Below are positions 22,469 through 37,593 of a stretch of 64,000 bases of DNA, piece by piece. Source of the DNA: Gelatoporia subvermispora B (taxonomy: Eukaryota > Basidiomycota > Agaricomycetes > Polyporales > Gelatoporiaceae); the NCBI GenBank assembly GCA_000320605.2, contig KB445802.1:310001-374000 (forward strand), written 5' to 3'. The notes beneath the pieces are model-generated. The model saw only the letters and a list, made by a program, of their open reading frames with translations, was not told the DNA's origin and ran no database searches. A program made the translations under genes and the position numbers. Numbering within the stretch: position 1 is the first letter of the stretch; each line of letters begins with the position of its first letter.

Positions 22469-23229
22469 TGGCACAGTTCGATGTATATACCGGCAGTTGT
22501 AGCACTAAGTTATCCTCCACGACGTCCCGACCCTGTCGGCTTCGCTACACATTCGAATTGGACTTTCATATCTCCGTTATCTCTTGATGGCGCTGTTCGC
22601 GTTTCTGCGGAGAATACGAAGCAATCAGAGGCCAGAATAGGAAGACTCGTGGCCTCTGGGTTCGCGCCACTAACCACGAGTCCTCACGAGCCTCCACGAG
22701 TCTTGACTTGACCTGAAACACATCAATTGCACAATATAGCCACGAGCGTAGCGTAGCCTTGCTGCTTGTACGTGTACTCAATGTTACATCCTTGATGTTT
22801 CCCAGCGCAAGGCAGCGGCCCGCTGTGAACTGTCTGCTCCTCAGCGCCTAGCCTTGGTCCCTCCCGAGGATCATCCTAGACGGTTCTGGGCAAGCTTCCA
22901 CCAATTCCGCAGAGCCACCATCTTCGCTCTCCTGCCGCTGCATGAGATGACGAACGTGAGTAAATTGCATCAACTTCCAGTAGCAGTGTGTCCGAGTGAA
23001 GACTCATTGACGATTAGCTACTTTCACATGCCCTCGCGGTCTGCCACGACATTGCTCGGCGAGCTTCGCGCATGTGCATAGGACTCATTGGCCGGTGAAG
23101 GCTGCACGCCTAATATGAGAAACTCGTGTATGGCCATGCCTGTAACCCCTCTAAGGTCTCGTGTTCTCTGTCCGCCTGCCGCTATAAGTCGACGCTTCCG
23201 GTCTTGCGACCGTCCGACGACCACCCGTC
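22469..23229. other. Intergenic, CFT1 3' end to orphan gene
   Basis: No gene is supported. Short frames are present, but none has splice partners or motifs. The right part should be the promoter of the next plus-strand gene. Confidence 0.55.
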
Positions 23230-25027
23230 ATGCTATCTACTCTCGGCATGGATAGTAAAACATCGAGGGTCGCTCGCCCTGGCCCAGGATCAAAGGTATG
23301 TGCGCCATTCATCGAAGACACTCGGGGACTGACCATACACAACGTTCGCAGTATCTCGAGATCCCGCGAGGATTCTCGGTTCATATTTTTAAGAACCCCG
23401 CTGTCGCTACGCATACACATAACGCGACCAGCAAGGTCGAGCTCAATCATACCAACCGTCTCTCAGCGGAGTCACGACCTGTGTCGAAACCGCCTGCTGG
23501 GAGCTACCCTACCCGCCCAGAGTTCGACAGAAAGGGTTCTCTGACGTCTTCTGAGTATCGCAATGCGCCCGCGACTGTCTTTCCGCCGGTGCAGAGGAGC
23601 CGCTCGAAACTGGGAAAGAGCTACGGAATATATCCTAGCTCTGTGGGTGACATGTATATATATGAGCGCTCCATCTCCTCAGCTTCCGACCTGTTGGCAA
23701 GCTCGCCTTCCTCCTCTAGTTCAGACTCTGATACAGTATCGGAAAATGCCGCTTCCACTGCCCTTGAAATATCCTCCACCCGTGCGAGCAGCAGCACGGA
23801 GACATTAGAGGCTACTCTCTCTGCCAACAGAAACGCACCTGTTACGACCGCCTCCGCTCCCTCCGCTACTGCGAAGCCCATCCCCCCTCCGACGACCGTT
23901 GTTCGTGCCGCGCCAAACGGTTCCGCAGCCTCCGCTGTAGGTCCGCTGGTGCGCGCAGAACTACCTGCAAACCGCGACACGTCCAGTCGCCCCCTGCCGA
24001 TCGTACTCGCCGGAGTAGCTGGTACCGAAAGCGACAGCGACAGCGACACGGTCTTTGACGACCCTACGCTCGACATGTTGGCCGCTCCCTCACAACGCCC
24101 TCCCGCTCTCGCTCGCCAAGACAGCCGACACGACCAAAGAACCGCTCCTACACACCCTACGCCCATCAGGCGCGGCTCTGATGAGCGCCCGCCGTACCAA
24201 GCTACCCGTCGTCGAGACAGCATCGACGATCAGGCCAGGCCACCTGCTCTCTCGGCGCCCTCTGTCAAATATGCGGAGGAGAGCGCATCACGCTTGCGAG
24301 CACCCCCTGGCCTGCCAATTGCACCCGCAGCTGTCAGAAGCAATGATCCTTCCCGACAGTTGCCAACTGCGTCATCTCCGCCTTCCACGCAGCCGTCTTC
24401 CCAAGTGGCTCCATCTTCGAGTCCTCCTGTCAGGGTGCCAGCTAGCAGCCGGCTTCCTGATGGCGTTCCTCCGTCTGCGGTGGCATTCCCGCGCACAGGC
24501 GAGCCGAAGGCAAATTCGGCACCGCCTCCTATTGCGGCGTCTCTGAGCACCCGACCAGCCTTGTCTCGTTCGGAAAGCACTGGACAGGTGAACATAGCTT
24601 TTGCAGCAGACGGTCCTTCGGTGGCAATCTCGAAACGCTGTGTCAGATGGACGGAAGCATTGGTGTGTCCATCTCCGATTCCGAAAGAGCAGCGAAGGAA
24701 GGGATGGTTCAACTGTCGAGGGTGAGTTGCCTTGGCACTGCTTGTGACTCGTTAATCATGTCCGCCAAATCCCGCAGAGACCAGTTGTGGACCAACGACG
24801 GCAAGTACAAATCCCCGGAGCCCGGGAAGGAGTACCCTCCAGATCTAGCGGTGAGCGTGACAATCCTTCGAGTCGTGGTCAAGTGCTGACAAATTCCATT
24901 CTAGGGTTACCCAGAGCCCAACGCTGGCTGGCAGAACGAAGAAGGCACCCGCATTGACATGCACCACCGTCTTGTTCCTAAGGCCCCTCTCCGATCCGCA
25001 TTGAAACGCCAGAAAGGTGCGCAGTGA
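23230..25027 (+). CDS. Orphan Ser/Pro/Ala-rich protein with conserved-looking C-terminus
   Basis: Four exons: 23230..23295, 23352..24721, 24778..24850, 24905..25027; 543 residues. No family is recognised. The N-terminal segment KYLEIPRGFSVHIFKNP is built across intron 1. Residues ~60-440 are low-complexity Ser/Pro/Ala/Thr with acidic Ser-Asp runs, likely disordered and phosphorylated. The C-terminal ~100 residues look folded or motif-rich: KRCVRWTEALVCPSPIP, RRKGWFNCRGDQLWTNDGKY, EYPPDLAGYPEPNAGWQNE, and a basic end. Introns 2 and 3 both fall in this C-terminal part and keep frame, which supports a real gene. Either ATG at 23230 or the in-frame one at 23248 could start it. Convergent with the RecQ gene 181 bp away. 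Confidence 0.8.
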
Positions 25028-25208
25028 TGGCGCATGGGTTCAGGGGAGTTATTTCATTTATGAAATTTTATTTGTTAATGGCATTATGCGACCTGCTCAG
25101 AGAAAACCCACTGATCAGCTCCTTTAACGAATGTAGATCCCTAACATGTATTTATGTAGTAGTACACAGACCGTTGCGGCATTTTCATTACAACAATAAC
25201 GATACAGT

Positions 25209-28527
<3,319 letters not shown>

Positions 28528-28846
28528 GTTGGCCTGCTCAGGGTGGCAGGAGAGGTGGCAGTTCGAGTTCAACACGCAGTGCAGTCTCTCGCATCAGGTG
28601 CTAGCAGTTCTAGACATCCTCTATCAGTCCTCTATCTTGCGCTATAATGGACGCGTCCACTGAGACGCGACGCGATCCGTCACCACGCTAAAACGACTGG
28701 AGCGATCCAACGGCCCACTCGGGCCGCGTCATTCCGCCGATCCAAGACCGCAGCTTGTTTCTGATTTTGTCGGGTTTTTCGCGTTTTTATGCTAGGTTAG
28801 ATAGTGATTCGGTAGAAATATTATCATACAATATCTGAGCCACAAC
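28528..28846. promoter_or_regulatory. Spacer between GPN2 3' end and RecQ start
   Basis: 319 bp with no gene. Both flanking genes run on the minus strand, so this carries the GPN2 3' end and the RecQ promoter. Confidence 0.55.
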
Positions 28847-30041
28847 CTATGTACCCCCGCCTGCATTGCGTTCTCGTATTTTGCGCTTTTGCTCTTCCTG
28901 CTGTGCCAATTGCCCTTCTTTCCGCCACTGTACCTTCTCCCAATTGTCCCATTCTTCCTTTGCATCAATCCATCTCTCCTGAACATCCCGCACATCACTC
29001 CGAGGCCCCTTGACTGAGCCTGCGGCGCTCGAGAATAATGCGTCGACATTTGGTCGTTGTGATGGTGGCGCATTCGCGTTGACAACCCCTGGAGGTGCCT
29101 GAGTATTTGCCTGTGGTACAAAAACGCAACCAGTTGCTTTGTCTATCACTCGCATGAGATGTAACATTGACTCCTTATCCTACGCATGAAGTTAGAAATG
29201 AGCTTCCGAGGGAGCATGGCGTGACACACACCTCGACAGCCAATGTCTCAAACCCTACGAGCCCGTAGTCCTCGATCAGCGAACATATCGCCATGTTGAG
29301 CGCAGTGTAACGTGGTGTTGTCGATGACAATGCGTTCTCAAGGTGAGATAGGTCTTGGACCTCGGTATAGAAGTCGAGATTGAAGTCTACGTAGCACAGT
29401 TTACTACGAGGCTGGTCGTGTAGAGACAACCCACTGACCCAAATCGCCATATTGTGTGATGAGGTCGACCTTCGATAGGACATTGATGTGTGGAAGCTCG
29501 AGGTGCAGCATGGCCCGCAGCGACAGCATGAGGACGGAGATATATTTTGATGCGTCCGTTACGTAGTGGGCATCGCACAGATGGACCGCAGCTAGCTGAC
29601 GAGTACCCTCGATAGCCAGCTCGCGAAGGATCGTCGCTGGTCACGTACCCTATAACCGCTCTTTGTCAGCTTGTGCACGATGTTCTTGACGCTGTCGTGA
29701 TTCGTGCTGAGCTCGACCTGCCCCGGGAGGTCGAAGAGTACGTAGATTTCGTTCCCAAGCTCTCGCAGCCTGTCCTCGAGCCAATCATAGTTTGCTTCGA
29801 GGTACTCCATGCAATAGAGCATGCCGCCATTCGGCCCCAAACCGTGCTCTTGCATCACGTCCTCAAGTGTTATCAGTGAAGAGATGTCGACTGCGCATGG
29901 ATATGGTATGTTTTCGTTTGCAGGGTCCAGGTTCACGATAGCGATAGGTCTGTCCAGTGCATTGAAGAGCTGATGTTTCCCGTAGCAATATGTAGATTTC
30001 CCGCTTCCAGGAGAACCGCAGACAACTTCGCCGAAAGGCAT
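28847..30041 (-). CDS. GPN2: GPN-loop GTPase 2
   Basis: Four exons, transcript order 30041..29649, 29595..29439, 29386..29232, 29179..28847; 345 residues. The GPN GTPases help assemble and import RNA polymerases. Seen in order: P-loop GSPGSGKST at residues 9-17 right after MPFGEVV, the typical GPN2 start; NLDPANE; the eponymous Gly-Pro-Asn at 69-71 (HGLGPNGGM); DLPGQVEL near 104; SKVDL as the G4 motif; and a C-terminal charged helix ([19 protein letters not shown]) that ends in an Arg/Lys-rich tail. The frame extends ten residues upstream of 30041 without an ATG in family position, so 30041 is chosen. Head to head with SEC31, sharing a 423-bp promoter region. GPN2 rather than GPN1 or GPN3 is judged from the N-terminus and length. 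Confidence 0.94.
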
Positions 30042-30464
30042 TCTACAACGTTGAAAGTGAGCTAAGCACAAATTGACGTGTGCCTCGAGTTCAAGGATGA
30101 GATTAAGGCCGCAACAGGGGTATTGGTATTGGAATGCAGTGTGGTAGTCGTCAGTGCGGTAGGGAAGAAACAGAAAGTCCTGCAGCGACTTCAGGCGCGC
30201 TCGGAGGAACAGAGGTGCAGAAATGACGTTGCTGTTCGGGCTGTATCAATCTCCGATTACTAGATGGTGTACACAAGAACGATTATGTTGTATCCACGAT
30301 GGGAATTTAAACCCAGATGCCTTGACATGTTCTGAGTCCGATAAGCTATTTACTACCCGGTCCTAACCCCGCTAAGTATTATAGCAGCCGGCGACTGGTG
30401 GCAGTCTAGTAGTACGCTCATGACACGTCGCTGAACCGACCCCGCAATTTACATCACCTGAACC
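30042..30464. promoter_or_regulatory. Divergent promoter region of GPN2 and SEC31
   Basis: 423 bp between divergent starts. A tRNA-like string near 30285-30360 was examined and not accepted. No other element is identified. Confidence 0.5.
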
Positions 30465-33400
30465 ATGAAGCTCAAAGAAATCCATCGGACGTCGACCTTT
30501 GCATGGTCGCCATCGCCGTCGCTGCCGTTGCTGGCAACGGGCACAGTCGCCGGCGCACTGGACGAGTCGTTCAGCAATAACGGCCAGCTCGAGATATGGG
30601 CTCCGGACTTCCTCGACAAGAACGAGTACGACCTCGGCGGCGAGGACCAAGCGGGCCCCAATGCGACTATCACGACGAGCTCCAGGTGCAGTTAAACTGA
30701 AATGAAGGATAACGCGGTATTGATGTGCAACGCCCCAGGTTCAACCGTCTCGCTTGGGGTTACACCGATGGAGGCCGGGAACGCGGTGTCCTGGTCGCGG
30801 GCATGGAGAACGGAGAATTGGATATTTGGGATCCTTCGAAGATCCTTGCGAATGCAGAGTAAGACTATGCAACAATTCGAGCGCGTCTCCTCGCTCATGA
30901 ACATCACATCAGCCCGGCGGAATCGCTCATACTGCGGAACAAGTCCCACACTGGTCCTATTCGCGGGCTTGACTTCAACCCTATACAGACAAACCTATTC
31001 TCGTCCGGAGCAGTGAACGGCGAGGTATGTATCATTGCGCATACTACGCGTAACCCGAGGCATTAACATGACGCGTCGCAGATCTACATCTGGGATCTGA
31101 AGGACCCAAGCAAGCCGTACTCTCCTGGAACACGGTCAACCAAGCTCGACGAGATCACTGCGCTTGCATGGAATCACCACGTCCAGTATGCGCTCGCCGC
31201 GTCGAGCAGCACGGGCTACACGGTGGTGTGGGATCTACGAGGCAAACGGGAGGTCGCCGCTCTCGCGTACGGCGGAGGCGCTGGCACGCTCGCTGGCGGT
31301 ATGCAAGGATATGGTGCAGCGGGAATGCATGTGGGCGGCCGGAGAGGTATGAGTGACGTGGCGTGGCACCCGGACAATGTTAGTAATGTTCCCTCGCGCC
31401 TGTGCGATCGTCTGACGCGTCTCCTGCGCAGGCGACCCGGTTGGTGACATCTTCCGAGGACGACACGTCGCCGATCATCATGGTTTGGGACCTGCGTAAT
31501 GCACGTGCACCCGAGAAGGTAAAGCTGCTGATAGACTTTTATGTTGGGTGAGAGCTAACCACGTCATTAGATCCTGACTGGACACGAGAAAGGTGTTCTC
31601 TCGCTGTCGTGGTGCAAGCAAGATCCCGACCTTCTTCTGTCGTGCGGCAAGGATAATCGCGCCCTGTGCTGGAATCCGCAGACATCGGAGATTATTGGCG
31701 AGGTACGTGTTCATGATTGCTGGCACCGATGCTTGAGCTTCATCATCCTTGCAGCTTCCTTCTGCAGACAACTGGGCCTTCCAGGTGCAGTGGTGTCCTC
31801 GCAATCCCGACCTATTCGCAACCGCGTTCTTCGATGGCACGATCGGCATTCACTCGATCCAATCCACGAATGAATCGGCAGATGCTCCACTCGCGACGCA
31901 ACCGGATGCATCCGATATTTTCGGCGCTCCTGGGTTCTCGCGCGCTTCTCAGGCTACGCTCTCCTTGAAGCACCCTCCTAAGTGGTTGCGTCGGCCGTCA
32001 TCCAGCTCATTCGGTTACGGCGGCAAGCTCGTCACCGTCTCGAACTTGCCGTCCACACAGGGCAAGAACCAAAGTAGTGTCGTTCATATTCGCAAAGTCG
32101 CGACCGAGGGCGACATCGCAGACCGTGCATCGAAGTTGCGAACGGCCATCGAGGATGAGAAGCTCGACGAGTTCGCTCAGGAGAAGAGTGCCGAGGCTAC
32201 TGATGGCACAGCGAGCTGGAAGGCTTTGTCAAGCTTGTTCAAGGCGAACTCGAGAGACGAACTGATCACTTTGCTCGGGTTCTCGAAGGAGGAGATTGCT
32301 ACGCGTGTGGCTGAGGCCGTGGCTAAGCTCAAGGCATCTGCAGACAGCACTATTGAGGAAGATGTCACCGAAGTTGACGGAGAGACCCGTGAGTCGGTCG
32401 TGTCATTCGCCGAGCCGGAACGCGAGGCGGAGGACAAGGCTGAGGCTGAGGATACCGACGCTAGCGGTGTGGCTGAGGCGACGCCTTCCGAGGTCAGTGC
32501 TGGCGCGGCATCCGACGCCACTGGCACCACGCACCTCGCCGACAATGAATCCACTACCACGGCGCCCAGCCTATTCGGCGACGACGCGATCGGCACACCC
32601 CAGACTGACGCTGCTGCAGACTTCTTCGGAAGCATTGGGACCGGTCGGACTTCAGAGGATGACCAGATGCAGATCCCGCACCACAACTACGCGCTGGACT
32701 CGTCCGTCGCCGCAACAATTGGTTCCGGTCCCTCGTCAGTTGCATCTGAGGCGCTCAAGAACAACACATTCAGGATATACCCCGCGGACGAGTCCGAGAC
32801 GGACCGACTCGTCACCAAGGCTCTTGTGCTCGGCGACTTCGAGTCCGCCGTGTCCCTGTGCCTGTCGACTTCGCGCTTCGCGGATGCCATCCTGCTTGCT
32901 GTCAAGGGCGGCCCCGAGCTGCTCCGGCGCACACAGAAGGCTTACTTCGAGAAGCGTACGACCGCCCTTCCTTACCTTCGCCTATTCCAGTCCATCGTCA
33001 CCAATGACCTCGCGGATATTGTGCAGAACGCGGACCTACAGGAGTGGCAGGAGATCTTCGTCGTTCTGTGCACGTACGCGAGCCAGGAGGAGTTTTCGAG
33101 CCTCACTGAGCAGCTGGGCCAGCGCCTCGAATTCCAGTCGAGCCTCATCAAGACGTCTGGCGCTGCTGATGCAGAGCAGCGCGCAGCCGAATTCCGCAGG
33201 AACGCCACTTTGACATACCTGGCTGCGGGTCGTCTGGAGCGCTTGGTCAACATCTGGATTGAGGAACTTTCGGAGCAAGAGAAGAGCCTGATTGCAGATG
33301 CGGACAATCTCAGTGGCTCGCGCTACACTGCCCACGCACTGGCCCTCCAGAACTTTATCGAGAAGGTGACCGTGTTCCGCAACGCGATTCACTACAACGA

Positions 33401-35283
33401 CTTGGATATGGCGCAGAAGTCCTCCGCTGCGGAAGCTGAAACGAAGTTGTACAAGCTCACCACGCTCTATGATCGGTATTTCGAGTACGCAGACTTGTTA
33501 GCAGCGCAGGGACTCGTCAGGGAGGCGCTGGTCTTCCTGAAGTTAACTCCGGCTGATTACACTGGCTCTGAGGGAACTCCCCTCGACTTCTCTGAGATCC
33601 GTGAGCGTATCCTGCGCGCGTCGGGAGAAGTTGCTGCGCCAGCGAGGACGGTTTCGCTTCCCGTGTCGACTTCAGCAATCCCCGCCCAACCTTTGTCAAT
33701 GGCTGCTTCCACCTCAGCGTACCCATACTCCCAGTACGCCGCTCCTTCGCAGCCTACTGTGTCCCATGTCCATGCGCCCTCCGTATATGAGTCATACAAC
33801 GCACCAGCTGTAGCGCAGGCGCCGAATCCTTACGGTCCTGCCGCTCCGGCTGCCCATCCCCAGCAGCATTATCAGCCGACTGCCCCGATGTCCTATGGCG
33901 CCCCAGGCCCGTACGCACCGGCTCCCACTCAGCCTGCGATGGCTCCTCCGGCGCCGGTGATGGCACCACGTGGTGCGAATGCTACTCCTTCTGCTCCTCC
34001 GCTTGCGCCCCCTCCGCAGGGCTTGCCCAAGCGCGAGAACGGCGGCTGGAACGATGCTCCGGCACTCGCTGCTCAACGACGCACGCCCGCCAATGCGAAT
34101 GCCCACCGTCCCGCTGCCATCACTTCGCCATTTCCTCATGCCCCTTCGCCGGGGCCTCTGCCCACCTCGCCGTACAACCAAGGACCTCCTGCCACATTGC
34201 CGCCGCCCCCGCGCCCCGGCAGTGTGCAAGCACGTCCCCCACCTCCACCAGGACAGCGTATGCCTCCGCCCCAGCAAGGTCCGGGCCAGTATCCACCACA
34301 TGCCCGCCCGCCCTCCGGTCCGCCAGTGCCACCCTCTCAGCATATGCCTCCCCCGCCGCCACCTGGCAGGGCAATGGCGCCACCCCAAGCCCAAATGGCG
34401 AGGCCAGGTCCTCCTCCAACTGGGCCGTACGGCTCTGGAGGACCAGTCCCTGGACAGGGTTCTCACGGGCACATGCAGCCTCCCGCACCCGGAGTGAACC
34501 CTGTCCCACAAGGTCCGCCGGGCCCCTACGCGCACGCACCGCCTGCGGCCGGATTTGGTCGCGGGACCCCACCTCCGGGCCCGCCGCCTCCTGGTCCGGG
34601 GGGCGCGCCATATGGACGGCCGCCTCAGAACGCACAGTTTGCCCCCCCGCCTCAAGGAGCGCCCCGTGCCGGACCGCCTGCGAACACGTTGCAGGGCCCT
34701 CCGAGAGGTGGAACCCCAGGCTCGGCAGCGCCTCCGCAGGCAGCTCCCCCGCGGGCGAACCCTGGCCCTCCCCAGCCAAAATACCGTAAGCCCATCTGAT
34801 TTGCGCGTATCGAACTCAACCCACTGACTTTCATACTAAAATAGCACCGGGTGATCGTTCTCATATTGCCGAGGAGATGCGCCCAGTCTACACAGTAATA
34901 TCTGGGCAGCTGGAGCGCCTGAAGCAGACAACTCCTGTAAGTTGCCCGTGTGTGACGCTTCGACTTCGCTGATAACAATATCCCAGCCTCAACAAAAGCG
35001 CCTAGTCGATGACCTGGAGCGCAGGATCAACCCCCTGTTCGACGCACTGAACTGCGAGACATTGTCCAAGCCGGTCTGCGAGCAGCTCATCGTACTTGCG
35101 AGAGGTATGCTACGCGCTTTATCAAACCTTTTACAGTCTTGATACCTTTACTCTCCAGCAATGGACCAACATGACCGCGACGTCGCAATGGCGATCCATA
35201 TGGACTTGCTCACGCGCGGTTCTCTCACCGATGATATAGGGCTTTGGATGTCGGGTATTAAGCAGCTCATCATGCGGCTTTGA
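30465..35283 (+). CDS. SEC31: SEC31, COPII outer-coat subunit
   Basis: Ten exons: 30465..30685, 30739..30858, 30913..31024, 31082..31378, 31432..31518, 31571..31702, 31755..34785, 34845..34936, 34987..35104, 35159..35283; 1444 residues. With Sec13 it forms the outer cage of ER-to-Golgi vesicles. Evidence: N-terminus [16 protein letters not shown], a seven-bladed WD40-type propeller to about residue 340 ([53 protein letters not shown]), the helical ACE1 region from ~450 to ~830, a proline-rich segment ~880-1330 that binds the coat GTPase activation partners, and a C-terminal helical domain ([26 protein letters not shown]). Exon 7 is 3 kb. Its Pro/Gly/Ala codon bias opens long antisense frames that are not genes. 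The last three exons restore the family C-terminus that a read-through stop at 34797 would lose. Confidence 0.96.
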
Positions 35284-35562
35284 ACGGACCAGTTGGGATA
35301 GCTCGCTAGATTTCGGAATACGTAGTGTATGCAATGGAATTCATCTCAAGTCTCGGATCGAGCATAAGTCTCGTGATTACTCAACCCAGCTCTAAACCAG
35401 CGAGCAATGGGAACAACATACGTGAACGCCAATTCGAGATTTTATGATCAATATGAGACTATACAGTGTGATATTTGTCTCATGTATTATGGCCTCTCTA
35501 CCTCAGCTTGTCTGAAAAGCCAGGGTGCATCGGTCTCGGCAGAGCTTTCAGCTTTAGCCGAA

Positions 35563-37593
35563 TCAACCATGTCCTACGCGTGCATGAGTTACCAGGTAGA
35601 CTGTATTCAGTGCCGTACTCACAGAGACAACTTCCGACACCAGATCCGCCATCTTGCGGCGCACTACGGTTTTCCCGGAAACCGCGGTCGTGCACAATCC
35701 ATCAGACTCGATCGAGTCAATGATGCGCTGTATGCGCTGGTATTTTTCCACCAAATCTAGGTCGACTCCAGTTTCGCGGCGCATTTGATGGATATGCTGC
35801 GCTGTGAATCCAGGAACAGGGATTGCATCTTCGCTGGGTTGGGTCAAAAAATCTACCCAGGGCCAGAATCCCGTATCGGAGTCCCAGCCTACGACTTCCG
35901 CGATTGTGGTGGAGAGCTTGTCCCTGAACTCCAATATTTCCGGAGTTAGAACAAGGTGTCGATAAACCTTCACGTACGCAGCCTCGAGGATCGTCGCCCG
36001 AACGGCGGGGGCCACCTGGCGCTCGGCATAAGATCTACCGCGCCGCCACGGGAAACTTGTGCAGGAGATGATACGCTTGACAAGCGTCGACTGCTCGACC
36101 GGGATTCTCCGGTGCTGCTTGCGGATGATTCGAGCCAAGTCCAACAAGGCGTCGTAGGTCCGTTGCAGATCATTGCCGAGAACAGAGAGGACGGGAGGAA
36201 GAGGGGTGCCCTCGCCGTCATCGAGGAGAATATGCTGAATGTGCTGAATGTCTTCCTGAAGACACACCCGACGCACATGTTGTGAAACGTTAGGCTTATG
36301 TAGCGCGTAATTCAGAGCGGTGAGAATATCGTGTCGGTGGCTCCAAATGAGATGAACGACCTGGACGGATGTCAGAACCAACCAACGAGGGGACCATCAG
36401 TCAATTTCTGCGCTGTGCTCACCGCTTGACAAGCTTTAAGTGGACGTCCAGTCGGCCATTCAACGAAGTCCGGATGCACACTTGAGAAATAGCAAGAGTT
36501 CGAAACGAGATCTCCGTTGCGGTCACGTTTTAGGCCTCCGGTGCGACTAAGGGCCTCGTTGGTTGCAATAACCGTAAACATCGCAAAGGAAGCGTCATCC
36601 AGGATGTGCGATCGCGTGAGAAAGCCATAGTCGAGCAGTGGTTCGAACCACCTGCTAATCTGAGTGGGGTCAATAAAATTTACAACAAACTACAGCGAGC
36701 AAGAGAGTTGACATACCTCTCGAATAGCCTCATTAACGGTTTCCATGTACCGCTCAACGGCCTTTAGAACCGAATGCGTCATGAAAGGCAAGGGAAGGGC
36801 TCCAGAATGGTGATAGGCCAGGGTGAAGTACACCCGACCTAGGATTCCTTGCAAGCGAAGCTTCCCCTCATCCGTATTGATATCACCATCGAACTTCCCG
36901 TAGAATATCCCGATCACAGCGTCCCGATAATTTTTTAATGCGATCTGTTGTACATCACAGGAGAGCCCCAGATCCTTCTCGTCGCAATCCTTGTATGCAG
37001 TGACGAATGCATGATCAAGTTCGTCGAGAAGTTCACTCGTGACAAGGCGGTGGAACTCTTCGTCTGTGAGGGGAGTCTGTGGCTCTAGAAATGCTTTAGC
37101 AATGCGATCCAGGTGGGCCCGAGCATTGTCTTTTTGTGCCTGCGTTGAGAGTGGACTGGAGACGGTTATGTATTGCGTATTGATGCACTCGATGGTCTCG
37201 AATGTGTCCTTGGCATACAGTGCCTTCAATCGGTCGACTTCCATGAGAAATACGTGCGTAAGGAGCTATGTTTGAGATGAAGAAAAGTCAGACAAGAGCA
37301 GCAGCGAGCGTAGATTGCGTGATTTCCACACATACACCCGCATGCGTTTTGATCTTTGACGATGCCCATGTAGATGAGCGGTAGCCGATGGGTGTGAAAT
37401 GTTCGCGAAAGCGTTGCATCATCATCAACATACGCACAATGCCTTCGTGGGCTAGAATCTTGTTAATTCTGCTGGGACGATTCGCCTTCCTTTCCTGAGC
37501 AACGGCGACATATTCCTCCTTGAAGCGGCGTTGTCCCATCATGCCGGCGAGCGTTGCAAGGTAGCTGTCAAAAAATGCAGTTTCTTCAGACAT
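35563..37593 (-). CDS. Orphan 613-residue protein
   Basis: Four exons, transcript order 37593..37336, 37265..36717, 36659..36423, 36360..35563; 613 residues. I do not recognise a family. The phase fits at all three introns (70, 57 and 62 nt). The protein is rich in helix-forming residues throughout. Markers for a search: EETAFFDSYLATLAGMMGQR at the start, INKILAHEGIVRMLMMMQRF, QYITVSSPLSTQAQKD, ISRWFEPLLDYGFLTRS built across intron 2, HPDFVEWPTGRPL, and VGWDSDTGFWPWVDFLTQP. No signal peptide, transmembrane helix or zinc motif is seen. It may be an all-helical solenoid of fungi; that is a guess. It is convergent with SEC31 (279 bp apart), so its promoter lies in the long spacer to the right. 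Confidence 0.85.

Noticed and set aside
30285..30360. tRNA-like minus-strand string with B-box-like GGGTTTAAATTCCC and A-box-like TAGCTTATCGG
   Set aside because: The bases flanking it cannot form an acceptor stem and the anticodon stem does not pair; at most a tRNA relic.
33792..34655. Antisense 287-codon frame (and a 219-codon one at 34120-34779) opposite SEC31
   Set aside because: It mirrors the Pro/Gly/Ala codons of the SEC31 proline-rich segment; its product is Arg/Gly/Trp-rich and has no start context, introns or family signal.
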